Source: Novosphingobium sp. SG751A
GTDB taxonomy: Bacteria > Pseudomonadota > Alphaproteobacteria > Sphingomonadales > Sphingomonadaceae
NCBI RefSeq assembly: GCF_013149295.1
Contig: NZ_JABGCB010000001.1
Coordinates: forward strand, 186,001-250,000
Length of the DNA: 64,000 nt
Reading direction: 5' to 3'
Made by a program: the position numbers and the translations under genes
Part shown: positions 44,389 to 52,345 of the stretch, one piece after another
Layout of the letters: the number at the start of each line of letters is the position of its first letter
How positions within the stretch are numbered: position 1 is the stretch's first letter
Notes under the pieces: model-generated
What the model saw: only the letters and a program-made list of their open reading frames with translations
The model's database searches: none
Told to the model about the DNA's origin: nothing

Positions 44389-44817
44389 ATGAGCATCTTT
44401 TTCGAACGCGGCATTGTCGCGTGGCGGCGTGTGCCCTTTGGCGGCGCGAGCGGCGATGCCGATATCGTGGTGCTGGGCCTCGACTGGTCGGATGCCACCT
44501 ATGCCATGCAGATCCGCGCGGCGCCGGGCGATACGGGTGATCCGCTGGTGTCGCTGGCCAATGCCGCCGCCGGATCGCAGGGGATCAGCGCCGCCTATGA
44601 TGCGGACTATGTCCACCCGATCACCGGGGCGACGGTGGGCGCCACCACCATCCGGCCGCAGATCGATGAAACGACGATGGAGGGCTTGCCGGTCAATCCC
44701 GATGACCCGGCCAGCCCGATTTATCTGTGGTGGGACATGCATGTGACGGCGGCAGGATTGCCCAAAGCCGTCTTTTGTCAGGGCAAATTTACTGTTGATC
44801 CGGGGGTTACGATCTGA
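44389..44817 (+). CDS. Tail-associated hypothetical protein
   Basis: The 142-residue protein starts MSIFFERGIVAWRRVPFGGA. It is beta-rich with VVLGLDWSDATYAMQIRAAP, and its end, KAVFCQGKFTVDPGVTI, resembles lambda-like tail accessory domains that bind the fibre. The start of the fibre gene shares its final base. Confidence 0.68.
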   Translation: MSIFFERGIVAWRRVPFGGASGDADIVVLGLDWSDATYAMQIRAAPGDTGDPLVSLANAAAGSQGISAAYDADYVHPITGATVGATTIRPQIDETTMEGLPVNPDDPASPIYLWWDMHVTAAGLPKAVFCQGKFTVDPGVTI

Positions 44818-47741
44818 TGGCCGTCTTTGTCGATGCAACCAACGCTCAGCCGACCGTGCTGGCGATCAGCGAGAACACCGCAGAAGCCACCCGGCAGGCG
44901 GGTCTGGCCATGGCCCGCGCCATGGCGGCGCAAACGGCGCAAACGGGTGCAGAGACGGCGCGCGATGCCGCCTCCGCCAGCGCGACGGCGGCCGACAGCA
45001 GCAAGACCGCCGCGCAGACCGCACGCACCGGTGCAGAGACGGCGCGCGATGCTGCCTCTGCCAGCGCGACGGCGGCCGACAGCAGCAAGACCGCAGCGCA
45101 GACCGCGCGCACCGGCGCGGAAACGGCGCGCGATGCCGCCTCTGCCAGCGCGACCTCGGCCGACACCAGCAAGACCGCCGCGCAGACCGCGCGCACGGGT
45201 TCTGAAACCGCGCGTGATGCCGCCGCCGCCAGCGCGACAGCGGCAGATGCCAGCAAGACCACGGCGCAGGCTGCGCTGACCTCGGTGCAGGCTATCCAGT
45301 CCACTCTGCCCTTCCCCTATCGCGCCACACGGGCGGCGGCGCAGGCGGACAGCACGCTGGCCAATGGCGCTTGGTATGTTTCGGACGAAACCGGCGTGCT
45401 GAAAATGTACAGCAAGACCAGTTCCTCCGCGTCTGTCGATAGAGGGGCGGTTTCCACACCGGGTTATACCGACCGCCTGAAGCCGCGCACCGTGATTCCT
45501 ACGCAGGATCGCGGTGCGGATGGCAGTGGAGCGGGAACGACTACGTCTATGGCGGCGGACCAAGCCGGTTTCTTGGCCTCGGTGAATGAGATTGTAGCTT
45601 CGCGCAACAATCTGCCGACCGGCATCAATGACCTTTTCCAGTTCCAAAACGGTATGGAGCTGGATCCCGGCATTTATGATGCTGGCGACTTCACCATGGC
45701 TGACTGCAAGCTGTGGATGAAGGCACGTATTCCGGGCACTGTGTTCATTCGTATCCCGGCAGGCAAGTACTTCCTGACTGTCACCGGGCAGGTGATGGGC
45801 ATGTATGTCGACGGCATCGTATTCATGGGCGGTAAGGGAGCACTCAAGTTCACCCGGACCAGTACCAACGCCTGCCAGAATATGCGGATCACGAATTGCT
45901 ATCTTGCCAATTACACCGAATGCGGGATCGGCAATTCCAGTGCTGATATGCCCTTCCTAAAAGTCGATAATACCCAGCTTGGCGGCAGTGGTGCAATCTG
46001 TGGTATCGCATGGGGTGGGTATGTTGATCAGTTGGCCATCAAAGATTGCGCCATTGGTGGTAATGACTACGGCGTCGCCATAGGTCCGCGCCTGTCGGCC
46101 AATTATAATCTCGATACGATTGACTTCATTGGCAATCGCAAGGCTGATATTTGGCTTAAGCCGAACATTGACGGTGGCTCCGGTCTTTCTTCGGTGGCTG
46201 GATGGGGTGCAGGCATCAAACGAATTAAATACGGAAATGAGCTTCAGACCAGCGGAAGCCCGTACCCGCGCATTCTAATCGCCAATGAGGACACGTCCGA
46301 TTCCACCAAATGGCGTGGCAGCTATCCGCCGCTGACCTCGGGCGCTGGATCTGACGCCGGATTCCTGATCCTGCCCACAATCATGCATAACCATATCAAC
46401 CAGATCAGCCCTTGGTATGGTCCGTTCATCCGTTCCTATATTTCCAACCTTCAATATGGCTTGATGGAGAACAACAAGTTCAACGGCGGCACCAATACAT
46501 ATTTCATTGAGTTTCCGAACGGGCGGACTGCGAATTACACCAACAGCAACAGCCATTTCATCTTCCGTGAAGGTGACGGCTCTGTGCCGACTGCATTTTC
46601 CACGCATGTTATTGGGCGGATGGAAGATCACGCATCGTTCTGGCCGGGCGACCCCAGCGCCATTCCGGTTTATCCCGTCAGCGACAATCCCAATCTGAAG
46701 GTGATCGGCAACGGGCTTGGTCCGTCGCTGCGAACGATTTACGGCACCGGAACGACCACCGCCGTGGCCGATCCCTATGGCGGTATGGATTTCGAGATTG
46801 TCACCGCAACCAACACGAACAGCGGCGCGGGCAAATACATCAGCCTTGACGGCACCAACCTTGCGTCTGGCGGGATGATCTTTGTCGAGATCGCTTTGCA
46901 GCAGGCCCCGACCCATAGCGTTTCGCGCGTGCTGATCGAGCTGGTGAACTATTCGTCGCCATCGGTTTGGGCATTTCAGCGCTATATCCCGTTGCCCGCT
47001 AATCTTGGCCGCTTCCTGCTGCCTATCTATGTGCCCCCGAATGCCAATCCGGGGAGCTGGCAGTTGAAATGCTATTCCGTGAGTGCCGATGTGGTTTCGG
47101 GCACCACGGACCAGTTCATCATCGGCGATATGATCGTGAACAGCGGCGGCGGCCGGATCGGGCGCGACAAGGCTCTGACGCGGTGGCCGGTGGCTCCGCG
47201 CAATCAGACGATGCTTGGCGGTGCGCAGTCCACATGGCCTACCGGATGGTCGCAGGCCAACCTCAATGGGCTGGCGGGTCTGACCACAACCATCAACAGC
47301 GTGGGTGTGGATGCGGATGGCGATTATATCGAAGTGGCGGTTTCCGGCACGACAAGCGCATCGGGTGGATGGGCTGTCTATCTGGAGCCGACCCGCGCCC
47401 TCAATGTTGTCAACGGCCAGCATTGGCAATGGTACAACAAGATCAAGCTGGTTTCCGGGAGCCTCAGCACCGCCTTCAGCGGGAGCGGCACGGATAGCAC
47501 AACCGGCCAGATGCTGATGCAATGGGAAACGCATGATTCCAGCGATACGGTTGTCGGGACTACATTGAAAACCGCATTCACCCCGACCGGCACGATTGCC
47601 AATTTCGGCCATGCCAAATGGAACGGCTTCAATGGTGCCACCGCTTGGGTCCGCCCATATTTGAGCATGACCTTCCCGAACAGCACGGCGGTTTCCTTTG
47701 TCTTGCGGATCTACCAGCCGATGATCCGGAGGCTGGCATAA
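44817..47741 (+). CDS. Tail fibre/tailspike with N-terminal repeats and beta-helix domain
   Basis: The 974-residue protein has a short virion-binding start (1-42), four tandem 28-residue repeats (43-154, unit TGAETARDAASASATAADSS plus eight), and a beta-helix-like middle (about 215-480; ITNCYLANYTECGIGNSSAD, IKDCAIGGNDYGVAIGPRL). The C-terminal beta-sandwich region probably carries a carbohydrate-binding or chaperone-like tip. The architecture suggests a trimeric spike that binds or cuts host surface glycan. No catalytic residues can be assigned by eye. Confidence 0.85.
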   Translation: MAVFVDATNAQPTVLAISENTAEATRQAGLAMARAMAAQTAQTGAETARDAASASATAADSSKTAAQTARTGAETARDAASASATAADSSKTAAQTARTGAETARDAASASATSADTSKTAAQTARTGSETARDAAAASATAADASKTTAQAALTSVQAIQSTLPFPYRATRAAAQADSTLANGAWYVSDETGVLKMYSKTSSSASVDRGAVSTPGYTDRLKPRTVIPTQDRGADGSGAGTTTSMAADQAGFLASVNEIVASRNNLPTGINDLFQFQNGMELDPGIYDAGDFTMADCKLWMKARIPGTVFIRIPAGKYFLTVTGQVMGMYVDGIVFMGGKGALKFTRTSTNACQNMRITNCYLANYTECGIGNSSADMPFLKVDNTQLGGSGAICGIAWGGYVDQLAIKDCAIGGNDYGVAIGPRLSANYNLDTIDFIGNRKADIWLKPNIDGGSGLSSVAGWGAGIKRIKYGNELQTSGSPYPRILIANEDTSDSTKWRGSYPPLTSGAGSDAGFLILPTIMHNHINQISPWYGPFIRSYISNLQYGLMENNKFNGGTNTYFIEFPNGRTANYTNSNSHFIFREGDGSVPTAFSTHVIGRMEDHASFWPGDPSAIPVYPVSDNPNLKVIGNGLGPSLRTIYGTGTTTAVADPYGGMDFEIVTATNTNSGAGKYISLDGTNLASGGMIFVEIALQQAPTHSVSRVLIELVNYSSPSVWAFQRYIPLPANLGRFLLPIYVPPNANPGSWQLKCYSVSADVVSGTTDQFIIGDMIVNSGGGRIGRDKALTRWPVAPRNQTMLGGAQSTWPTGWSQANLNGLAGLTTTINSVGVDADGDYIEVAVSGTTSASGGWAVYLEPTRALNVVNGQHWQWYNKIKLVSGSLSTAFSGSGTDSTTGQMLMQWETHDSSDTVVGTTLKTAFTPTGTIANFGHAKWNGFNGATAWVRPYLSMTFPNSTAVSFVLRIYQPMIRRLA
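44943..45278 (+). repeat. Four tandem 84-bp repeats in the fibre gene
   Basis: Units start at 44943, 45027, 45111 and 45195, each beginning with an ACGGGT- or ACCGGT/ACCGGC-like codon pair and encoding 28 residues of a heptad-rich alpha helix (GAETARDAASASATAADSSK). The first three are nearly identical and the last is more diverged. Confidence 0.85.
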
Positions 47742-47777
47742 TCCACCACCCGTAAAATCGAGCCTTCAATTTTTGCG

Positions 47778-47798
47778 CCGCCTTTGGGCGGTTTTTTT
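47778..47798 (+). terminator. Intrinsic terminator after the fibre gene
   Basis: CCGCC and GGCGG form a short stem around TTTG, followed by seven T. It separates the structural genes from the lysis cassette. Confidence 0.78.
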
Positions 47799-47820
47799 GT
47801 GTCCAGGGGGACCGCGCTCA

Positions 47821-48129
47821 ATGGCTGAAATACCGCAAATTCCTGCCGAATATGTCTGGACCGGCGCCGGTGGCGTGCTGGGGCGCCTGATGTTTCATGC
47901 CCGCGAGGTCCAGCGCGGGCGGCGCAAGCCATGGTCGGGCGCCCTGCTCTACGATGTGCCGATCGCGCTGGGCATGGGGTGGAGCGCCTATGGCGCCTGC
48001 GTCTGGGCCCATCTGGCCATCCAGCCCTCGGTCACCGCCGCCATCCTCGCCAGTTACCTCGGGCCCTACACGCTCGACCGCATGATCGGCCGGGTTGCCG
48101 ACAGATACCTTGGGGGAAAATCCGCATGA
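47821..48129 (+). CDS. Holin-like protein (LydA-type)
   Basis: The 102-residue protein is amphipathic with likely membrane segments around residues 15-25, 43-60 and 68-85 (YDVPIALGMGWSAYGACVWA, VTAAILASYLGPYTLDRMIG). The arrangement and the GxYTLDRM end resemble LydA-type holins. It is the first gene after the fibre terminator. The holin role is inferred from position and hydrophobicity. Confidence 0.65.
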   Translation: MAEIPQIPAEYVWTGAGGVLGRLMFHAREVQRGRRKPWSGALLYDVPIALGMGWSAYGACVWAHLAIQPSVTAAILASYLGPYTLDRMIGRVADRYLGGKSA

Positions 48130-48317
48130 ACTGGATCAAGCGCAAGTGGGCCGAGGTTTCGACCAAGGCCGGGACGGTCATCATCGCCGTTGCGGGCTAT
48201 CTGGCCGAGGTGGCGCCGCAATATGCCGGGTTTGACCGGCGCATCGCCTATGCCGGGATCGCGGCCGGGGCGGTGCTGGTGGCGATCCGTGAGAAGGTCA
48301 AGACCGATGGCCAGTAA
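48126..48317 (+). CDS. Small membrane protein of the lysis cassette
   Basis: The 63-residue protein is MNWIKRKWAEVSTKAGTVII followed by a second hydrophobic stretch (IAYAGIAAGAVLVAIREKV). It may be a second holin or an antiholin. Its ATG overlaps the previous stop by four bases. Confidence 0.65.
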   Translation: MNWIKRKWAEVSTKAGTVIIAVAGYLAEVAPQYAGFDRRIAYAGIAAGAVLVAIREKVKTDGQ

Positions 48318-48417
48318 GCTTCTGACTGAATGCGCATGGCTGGTGCTTTACGTCGGCCTCAATGTCGCGGGTGGTTATGCTATTCGCTGGGTGAAAGGGC
48401 GCGTCAATGGCCAGTAA
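48307..48417 (+). CDS. Very small membrane peptide of the lysis cassette
   Basis: A 36-residue peptide, MASKLLTECAWLVLYVGLNV plus a basic tail (RWVKGRVNGQ), overlaps both neighbouring genes by 11 bp. One transmembrane helix is likely. Its first four residues (MASK) repeat the start of the endolysin gene, where the same 13 bases (GTCAATGGCCAGTAAGC-like) recur, suggesting a local duplication of the translation start. Confidence 0.55.
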   Translation: MASKLLTECAWLVLYVGLNVAGGYAIRWVKGRVNGQ

Positions 48418-49051
48418 GCCAGCCACCGCGCGCAAGGGTCCGCGTAAACCGATTATCATCACGGCGGCCATGGCCTCGATCCTGATGGGCGTTTACGCGC
48501 ATGAGGGCGGCTATGTGAACAACAAGCTGGATCGCGGCGGGGCAACGCGCTGGGGCGTGACGGAAAAGGTCGCGCGCCAGTGGGGCTATCTGGGCGATAT
48601 GCGCAGCTTTCCCAAGCATTGCAGCGCGGCCGAGCCGGTGTGTGCCGATCAGATCTATGCGGGCAGCTATATGGCCGATCCGGGCGCGCTGGCCATCATC
48701 GACCTTTCGCCCGCGATCACGGCCGAGCTGGTGGATACCGGCGTCAACATGGGGTCGCAGCGACCATTGCCGTGGTTTCGTGAGGGACTGAACGCGCTGG
48801 GCGGCTTTCGCTTGCCGGTGACTTCGGCGCGGCTTGGCTCGGCCGATGTGCGCGCACTGGCTGGGCTGCGCGCTCGCAAGGGTGGGCTTTGGACCTGTGT
48901 GGCCATGCTCGATTACCTCGATGCGCGGCAGCGCCAGCGGTACGACGCCATCGTGCGGAATAACCCCAGCCAGCAAGTGTTTTACCAGGGCTGGATCAGC
49001 CTGAGGATCGGGAATGTGGACCGGCGTGAATGCCGGAAGGAGGCGATATGA
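48407..49051 (+). CDS. Endolysin, glycoside hydrolase family 108
   Basis: The 214-residue lysin cuts cell-wall glycan. The GH108 N-terminal domain carries the catalytic Glu33 in AHEGGYVNNKLDRGGATRWG and continues to DTGVNMG. The C-terminal half matches the PG_binding_3 type (LRARKGGLWTCVAMLDYLDA, QVFYQGWISLR). No cleavable signal is seen. Export would depend on the holins upstream. Confidence 0.9.
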   Translation: MASKPATARKGPRKPIIITAAMASILMGVYAHEGGYVNNKLDRGGATRWGVTEKVARQWGYLGDMRSFPKHCSAAEPVCADQIYAGSYMADPGALAIIDLSPAITAELVDTGVNMGSQRPLPWFREGLNALGGFRLPVTSARLGSADVRALAGLRARKGGLWTCVAMLDYLDARQRQRYDAIVRNNPSQQVFYQGWISLRIGNVDRRECRKEAI

Positions 49052-49305
49052 TCAACATTTTGAGGCGGACAGTGGGTATTGACAGGGGTGTGATAGAAGG
49101 GATCGACATCAGGGATAATGCATTTCCTAATGTATCTGCTGCCGATGATAAATTCGTCGAGGCCCTGCGGCTCATTGCGGAATTGGTCAACGATCTTGAC
49201 GATCTCTTAGGCGGTGAGCGCGCGGCCTATCGTATCGCAAGTTCCGCCTCGGCAGTGCGTGATGCGCGGGAATTTCTTGCCGCGCATAATGAGCTTCTGA
49301 AGTGA
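49048..49305 (+). CDS. Hypothetical protein inside the lysis cassette
   Basis: The 85-residue acidic helical protein starts MINILRRTVGIDRGVIEGID. No family is recognised. It overlaps the endolysin stop (ATGA) and the spanin start, so it is co-translated with the lysis genes. Base composition is slightly more AT-rich than its neighbours. Confidence 0.62.
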   Translation: MINILRRTVGIDRGVIEGIDIRDNAFPNVSAADDKFVEALRLIAELVNDLDDLLGGERAAYRIASSASAVRDAREFLAAHNELLK

Positions 49306-49853
49306 TGCCCATCACCACCATCTGGGCCGCCATCAAGGCATTCGGCATCTGGCAGCGTATCGCCGCCGGGCTGAAATGGCTGTTTGCCAGCCCGGTGCGC
49401 CTCTGCCTCATTCTGGCGATTACTATGGCGGCGGTGGCCTATGCCGAGCATCGCAGCGCGGCGACATGGCGCCAGCGCACTATCAATGTCGTGGCCCAGC
49501 TCAGGCGCGAACGCGCCGCCGCGACTGCCGCCAAGCTGGCCTATGAGGCCAAATCCCGAAAGGATGCCGACCATGCTGACACGAATCACGCCGCGCTTTC
49601 CGCTGGCGGCGCTGGCCGCTTTACCGATTATGCTGCTGGCCACTGGGTGCCACAAAACGCCCCCGCCCATCGCCCCGCCGGTTCCCAAAACCTCGACCCC
49701 GCAATTCCTGAAAACCCCACCACCGACGCCATCATGGCGGAAATCTCCCGCGTCTGGATCACCCGCTCGGACTGGCTGACCTGCGATGCGGATTGGGCCT
49801 ATGCGCAGGCCGCGCATGATTGGGCCAAGGTACGGGATGATAATCAGCCCTAG
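49302..49853 (+). CDS. Inner-membrane spanin (Rz-like)
   Basis: The 183-residue protein has one N-terminal transmembrane helix (VRLCLILAITMAAVAYAEHR, about 27-47) followed by a charged coiled coil (RRERAAATAAKLAYEAKSRK), the layout of i-spanins that fuse inner and outer membranes at lysis. The C-terminal 100 residues are longer than in lambda Rz. A complete Rz1-like gene is nested in the other frame at 49573-49779. Confidence 0.8.
   Translation: MMPITTIWAAIKAFGIWQRIAAGLKWLFASPVRLCLILAITMAAVAYAEHRSAATWRQRTINVVAQLRRERAAATAAKLAYEAKSRKDADHADTNHAALSAGGAGRFTDYAAGHWVPQNAPAHRPAGSQNLDPAIPENPTTDAIMAEISRVWITRSDWLTCDADWAYAQAAHDWAKVRDDNQP
49573..49779 (+). CDS. Outer-membrane spanin lipoprotein nested in Rz (Rz1-like)
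   Basis: The 68-residue frame, +1 relative to Rz, reads MLTRITPRFPLAALAALPIM and then LLATGC, a lipobox with Cys26. It continues with a short proline-rich tail (HKTPPPIAPPVPKTSTPQF). This is the hallmark of an o-spanin encoded entirely inside the i-spanin gene. Confidence 0.82.
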   Translation: MLTRITPRFPLAALAALPIMLLATGCHKTPPPIAPPVPKTSTPQFLKTPPPTPSWRKSPASGSPARTG

Positions 49854-50137
49854 TCGCTGGAAATCCACCGATCAAAATGTTCATTATCCGCAAGATGCCG
49901 CATGACACCGTTCAAAAACATGAACCTGTTCCAACCATTGCAGCCGGGCGTCAGGCGGCATCGGCACCGGCGATTGACCAGCGAATAATCCCGGCCGACC
50001 TTCTCGGCCAGCGTGGTCATGTCATCGCGGGTAAAGGGGCGGAACACTTTGCAGTCCATGCAAAACACCTGAATGACCGCCTCTTCGTCGATCATTGCGC
50101 CCAAGGTCAGAGCCCATGTCGGTATGGTTTTAGTCAT
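49850..50137 (-). CDS. Hypothetical Cys-rich protein at the prophage right end
   Basis: The 95-residue protein starts MTKTIPTWALTLGAMIDEEA. It has a probable zinc site from VFCMDCKVFRP and RRCRCRLTPGC, and a Trp-rich end. It is transcribed against the lysis genes and close to attR, a typical place for lysogeny-expressed cargo. No family is recognised. The region from 50138 to attR contains no gene. Confidence 0.65.
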   Translation of the reverse strand: MTKTIPTWALTLGAMIDEEAVIQVFCMDCKVFRPFTRDDMTTLAEKVGRDYSLVNRRCRCRLTPGCNGWNRFMFLNGVMRHLADNEHFDRWISSD

Positions 50138-50338
50138 GCCCAAACGTGAACGAACGTGGAACATATGGCAACGATTCTTGTGAGAATGGGGCGCGCAAAT
50201 TGAATGGTGCCCCGGCATCGCAGGGCGCCAAAAACCACTAAAAAGGTTAGACATGTCCCCGCGCGACTCGCAGGGCCGCATAGGCAAGCTTTTTCGGGTT
50301 AGGCAAACGAAGCTATTGTTTGAAAACGCTTGTTGTTT

Positions 50339-50357
50339 TCCTGCCGGGCCCACCATG
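50339..50357 (+). other. attR of prophage 1
   Basis: This is an exact 19-bp copy of the attL core (TCCTGCCGGGCCCACCATG). Bases to its right up to 50434 are the chromosomal sequence that originally followed the CAU tRNA and include the probable tRNA-Pro promoter region. Confidence 0.92.
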
Positions 50358-50434
50358 ATAACTGGCGCAAGCTGTATAAATTGCAGTTTTCCCCTTGCGC
50401 TAAATGCCCAGCAATTCTAGGGGCGTGGCGGTGT

Positions 50435-50477
<43 letters not shown>

Positions 50478-50480
50478 GTT

Positions 50481-51662
50481 TCATTTGACCCTCCTAAGGC
50501 GCGGTTTTCCGCCATTTTCTGAAACACTGGTGTCAATCACTTCGGGACTATTCCGGGACTGCTGAGCATTCTCCATGGTTGCGAGCAAATCTGCGTCCGT
50601 CACATGGGCATAACGCGCGGTCGTTTCGATGCGCGTGTGGCCGAGCAGTTTCTGGGCGGCCTTGAGGTTTCCGCTGTCGCGTACAAGGCGCGTGGCGGTC
50701 GTGTGGCGCAGATCGTGGAAGCGGAAATCCTTGATGCCCGAATCTGCCAGCGCCCGCCGCCATTGCCTGTCCCAGCCCTGCGCGCTGTAAGGGTAGCGTT
50801 CGCCCTTGAGCCGTCCCACGCGGTCACCACGGCGCGGCGAGGCGCGCTTGCAAACATAGGTGAATACGTGAGCCCCTGCGCGCGGGCGGTTGGCCAGAAT
50901 TTCGAGCATCCGCTGCGTCAGGGGAAAGGTGTGCCACACGCCGCCCTTGGTATAGACCGAGGCCGTGCCGCGCTTGAAATCCACCTTGGACCAGATCAGC
51001 GTCACCAACGCATTCTTGCGCGCGCCGGACAGCAGGGCGAACTCGACCAGATCGGCCAGGTCGTTGTCGCTCTCGCGCAGCGTCTTGAACAGCGCGGCCT
51101 CTTCTTCCTCGCTGGCCTCGCGCACCCGCTCTTCGCTCTCGCGCAGCTTGTGCTTGGTCCACTCGATTTCGCCCACCCGATAACGGGCTGACAGGAAGCG
51201 GATCACTCGCTTGAGCAATTCGACTTCGCGGTTGACGGTCGCGCTCGACACCGGAGGCGGGGGCGGCAGAGACTTAGCCCCCTTCCCGCGCGGCTTCTTG
51301 GCGCCGCGATTCTTCACCCGCTCAGACCGGCGCACCGCAACAAACCGGCTAAGGGTCAGGTCGTCGATTTCATGGATCGGCATCCGGCCGCCGATGAGTC
51401 GGATCAGGTTGCCAAGCTGGTATTCGGTGGTCTTGGCCGCCTTGTCGAACTGCCCCTTGTCGCCCCAATAGAGGCCCGCGCCCTCGTCCAGAGTGATCGA
51501 CGGCTTCTCGCGCTTGCCTGAGGCAATCTCGGTGCGCAGGTCGCGCTCGAAGCGTTCCGCGTCACGCTTGGCCGCGCAATGGGTTGAGCCATGATAGCGA
51601 ACGCCCTTCATCTGGAAGTCGTAATGGTAATAGGGGCTGTTCTTTGGCCGATAGAGCGACAT
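50481..51662 (-). CDS. int: Tyrosine recombinase (integrase) of element 2
   Basis: The 393-residue integrase has a complete catalytic set: Arg in LLSGARKNALVTLIW, Lys in SVYTKGGVWHTFPL, HDLRHTTATRL, the GH pair in LLGHTRIETTARYAH and the Tyr in the same segment. An Arm-type N-terminus (SPYYHYDFQMKGVRYHGSTH) is present. Its stop codon lies three bases from the tRNA-Pro fragment, so the gene's 3' end is at or inside the attachment region. The next gene starts four bases upstream of its own start. Confidence 0.95.
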   Translation of the reverse strand: MSLYRPKNSPYYHYDFQMKGVRYHGSTHCAAKRDAERFERDLRTEIASGKREKPSITLDEGAGLYWGDKGQFDKAAKTTEYQLGNLIRLIGGRMPIHEIDDLTLSRFVAVRRSERVKNRGAKKPRGKGAKSLPPPPPVSSATVNREVELLKRVIRFLSARYRVGEIEWTKHKLRESEERVREASEEEEAALFKTLRESDNDLADLVEFALLSGARKNALVTLIWSKVDFKRGTASVYTKGGVWHTFPLTQRMLEILANRPRAGAHVFTYVCKRASPRRGDRVGRLKGERYPYSAQGWDRQWRRALADSGIKDFRFHDLRHTTATRLVRDSGNLKAAQKLLGHTRIETTARYAHVTDADLLATMENAQQSRNSPEVIDTSVSENGGKPRLRRVK

Positions 51663-51665
51663 GGA

Positions 51666-51944
51666 TCAGACCTTCTTGCGCTGGGTGAACGGGACAACCT
51701 TCCCGCTGGGCGTTGCGCTGATGGAGCGGCGGCGCGTCTTGCCTTGCGGCTTCACTTCGACAGGCGGCGTCTCGACGCGAACGCGGGCCTCAACATACTC
51801 CGCAAGATCGTCCTCACGATAGGCGATCTTGCGGGCGGTAATGGCCACATAGCGGATGCGACCGTGCTGGCGCAGATCGCGCAATGACCTGGGCGACATG
51901 CGCAGGCGGCTTGCTGCTTCTTCCTCGGTAAGCAAAATGTTCAA
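51666..51944 (-). CDS. xis: Excisionase-like helix-turn-helix protein
   Basis: The 92-residue protein has a MerR-like winged helix of the HTH_17/excisionase type (LLTEEEAASRLRMSPRSLRD, RIRYVAITARKIAYREDDLA) and a basic tail. Its position directly before the integrase fits a directionality factor. Confidence 0.82.
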   Translation of the reverse strand: MNILLTEEEAASRLRMSPRSLRDLRQHGRIRYVAITARKIAYREDDLAEYVEARVRVETPPVEVKPQGKTRRRSISATPSGKVVPFTQRKKV

Positions 51945-52267
51945 GCCGCCCTCCCCATTTGCAAAACCTCGATCTCTGCGCGCAGGCGCTTGATGATCCG
52001 CCGCTCATGCCCGTCACGCGTCAGGATCGGTTCTTCGCCCAGCGCCAGCGCGCGGCGCTCGATGTTCTTCATTCCCATCCGGCAAACCGTGAGGCTCTTT
52101 TCATGGCCCCGAAATCGGGTGTCGCTGTGGGTTCCGGCAATCTTGGCCGCCTCAACCTCGCTCACAAGGCGGTCGAACTCGGCATAGAAAAGCCCATGCC
52201 ATTCGCGCAGGAGAGCGATGCTGTTGCAGGCTGCGATGGCGGTGGGGGTGATGCTGTAGGGTGTCAT
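51941..52267 (-). CDS. Hypothetical phage protein
   Basis: The 108-residue helical protein starts MTPYSITPTAIAACNSIALL and continues WHGLFYAEFDRLVSEVEAAK. No family is recognised. The ATG at 52267 is preferred to the longer open frame. Its stop overlaps the excisionase start by four bases. Confidence 0.65.
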   Translation of the reverse strand: MTPYSITPTAIAACNSIALLREWHGLFYAEFDRLVSEVEAAKIAGTHSDTRFRGHEKSLTVCRMGMKNIERRALALGEEPILTRDGHERRIIKRLRAEIEVLQMGRAA

Positions 52268-52345
52268 AATCTCAACCGGGCGGCTTGTTGGGCGCGCCCG
52301 GCTCCCTTGGGGTGATGGGTTAGGCAAGCGGCGTCTTGAACTCGC

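Larger units (their letters stand above)
8757..50357. mobile_element. Prophage 1, complete siphovirus-type, about 41.6 kb
   Basis: The element is bounded by exact 19-bp direct repeats and holds integrase, repressor switch, replication, packaging, head, tail and lysis modules in the usual order. Early genes are transcribed leftward from 17.8 kb and rightward from 18.5 kb, and late genes rightward. No structural gene looks broken, so it could be inducible. Head genes are HK97-like (portal, ClpP-type protease, capsid with N-terminal delta domain), and the tail has a 906-residue tape measure. Confidence 0.93.

Noticed and set aside
44943..45278. CRISPR-like repeat array
   Set aside because: The repeats are adjacent, 84 bp long, in frame and protein-coding, with no spacers.
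46275..47612. Leftward frame of 445 codons in the fibre gene
   Set aside because: Antisense shadow with no domain; the fibre frame is continuous on the upper strand.
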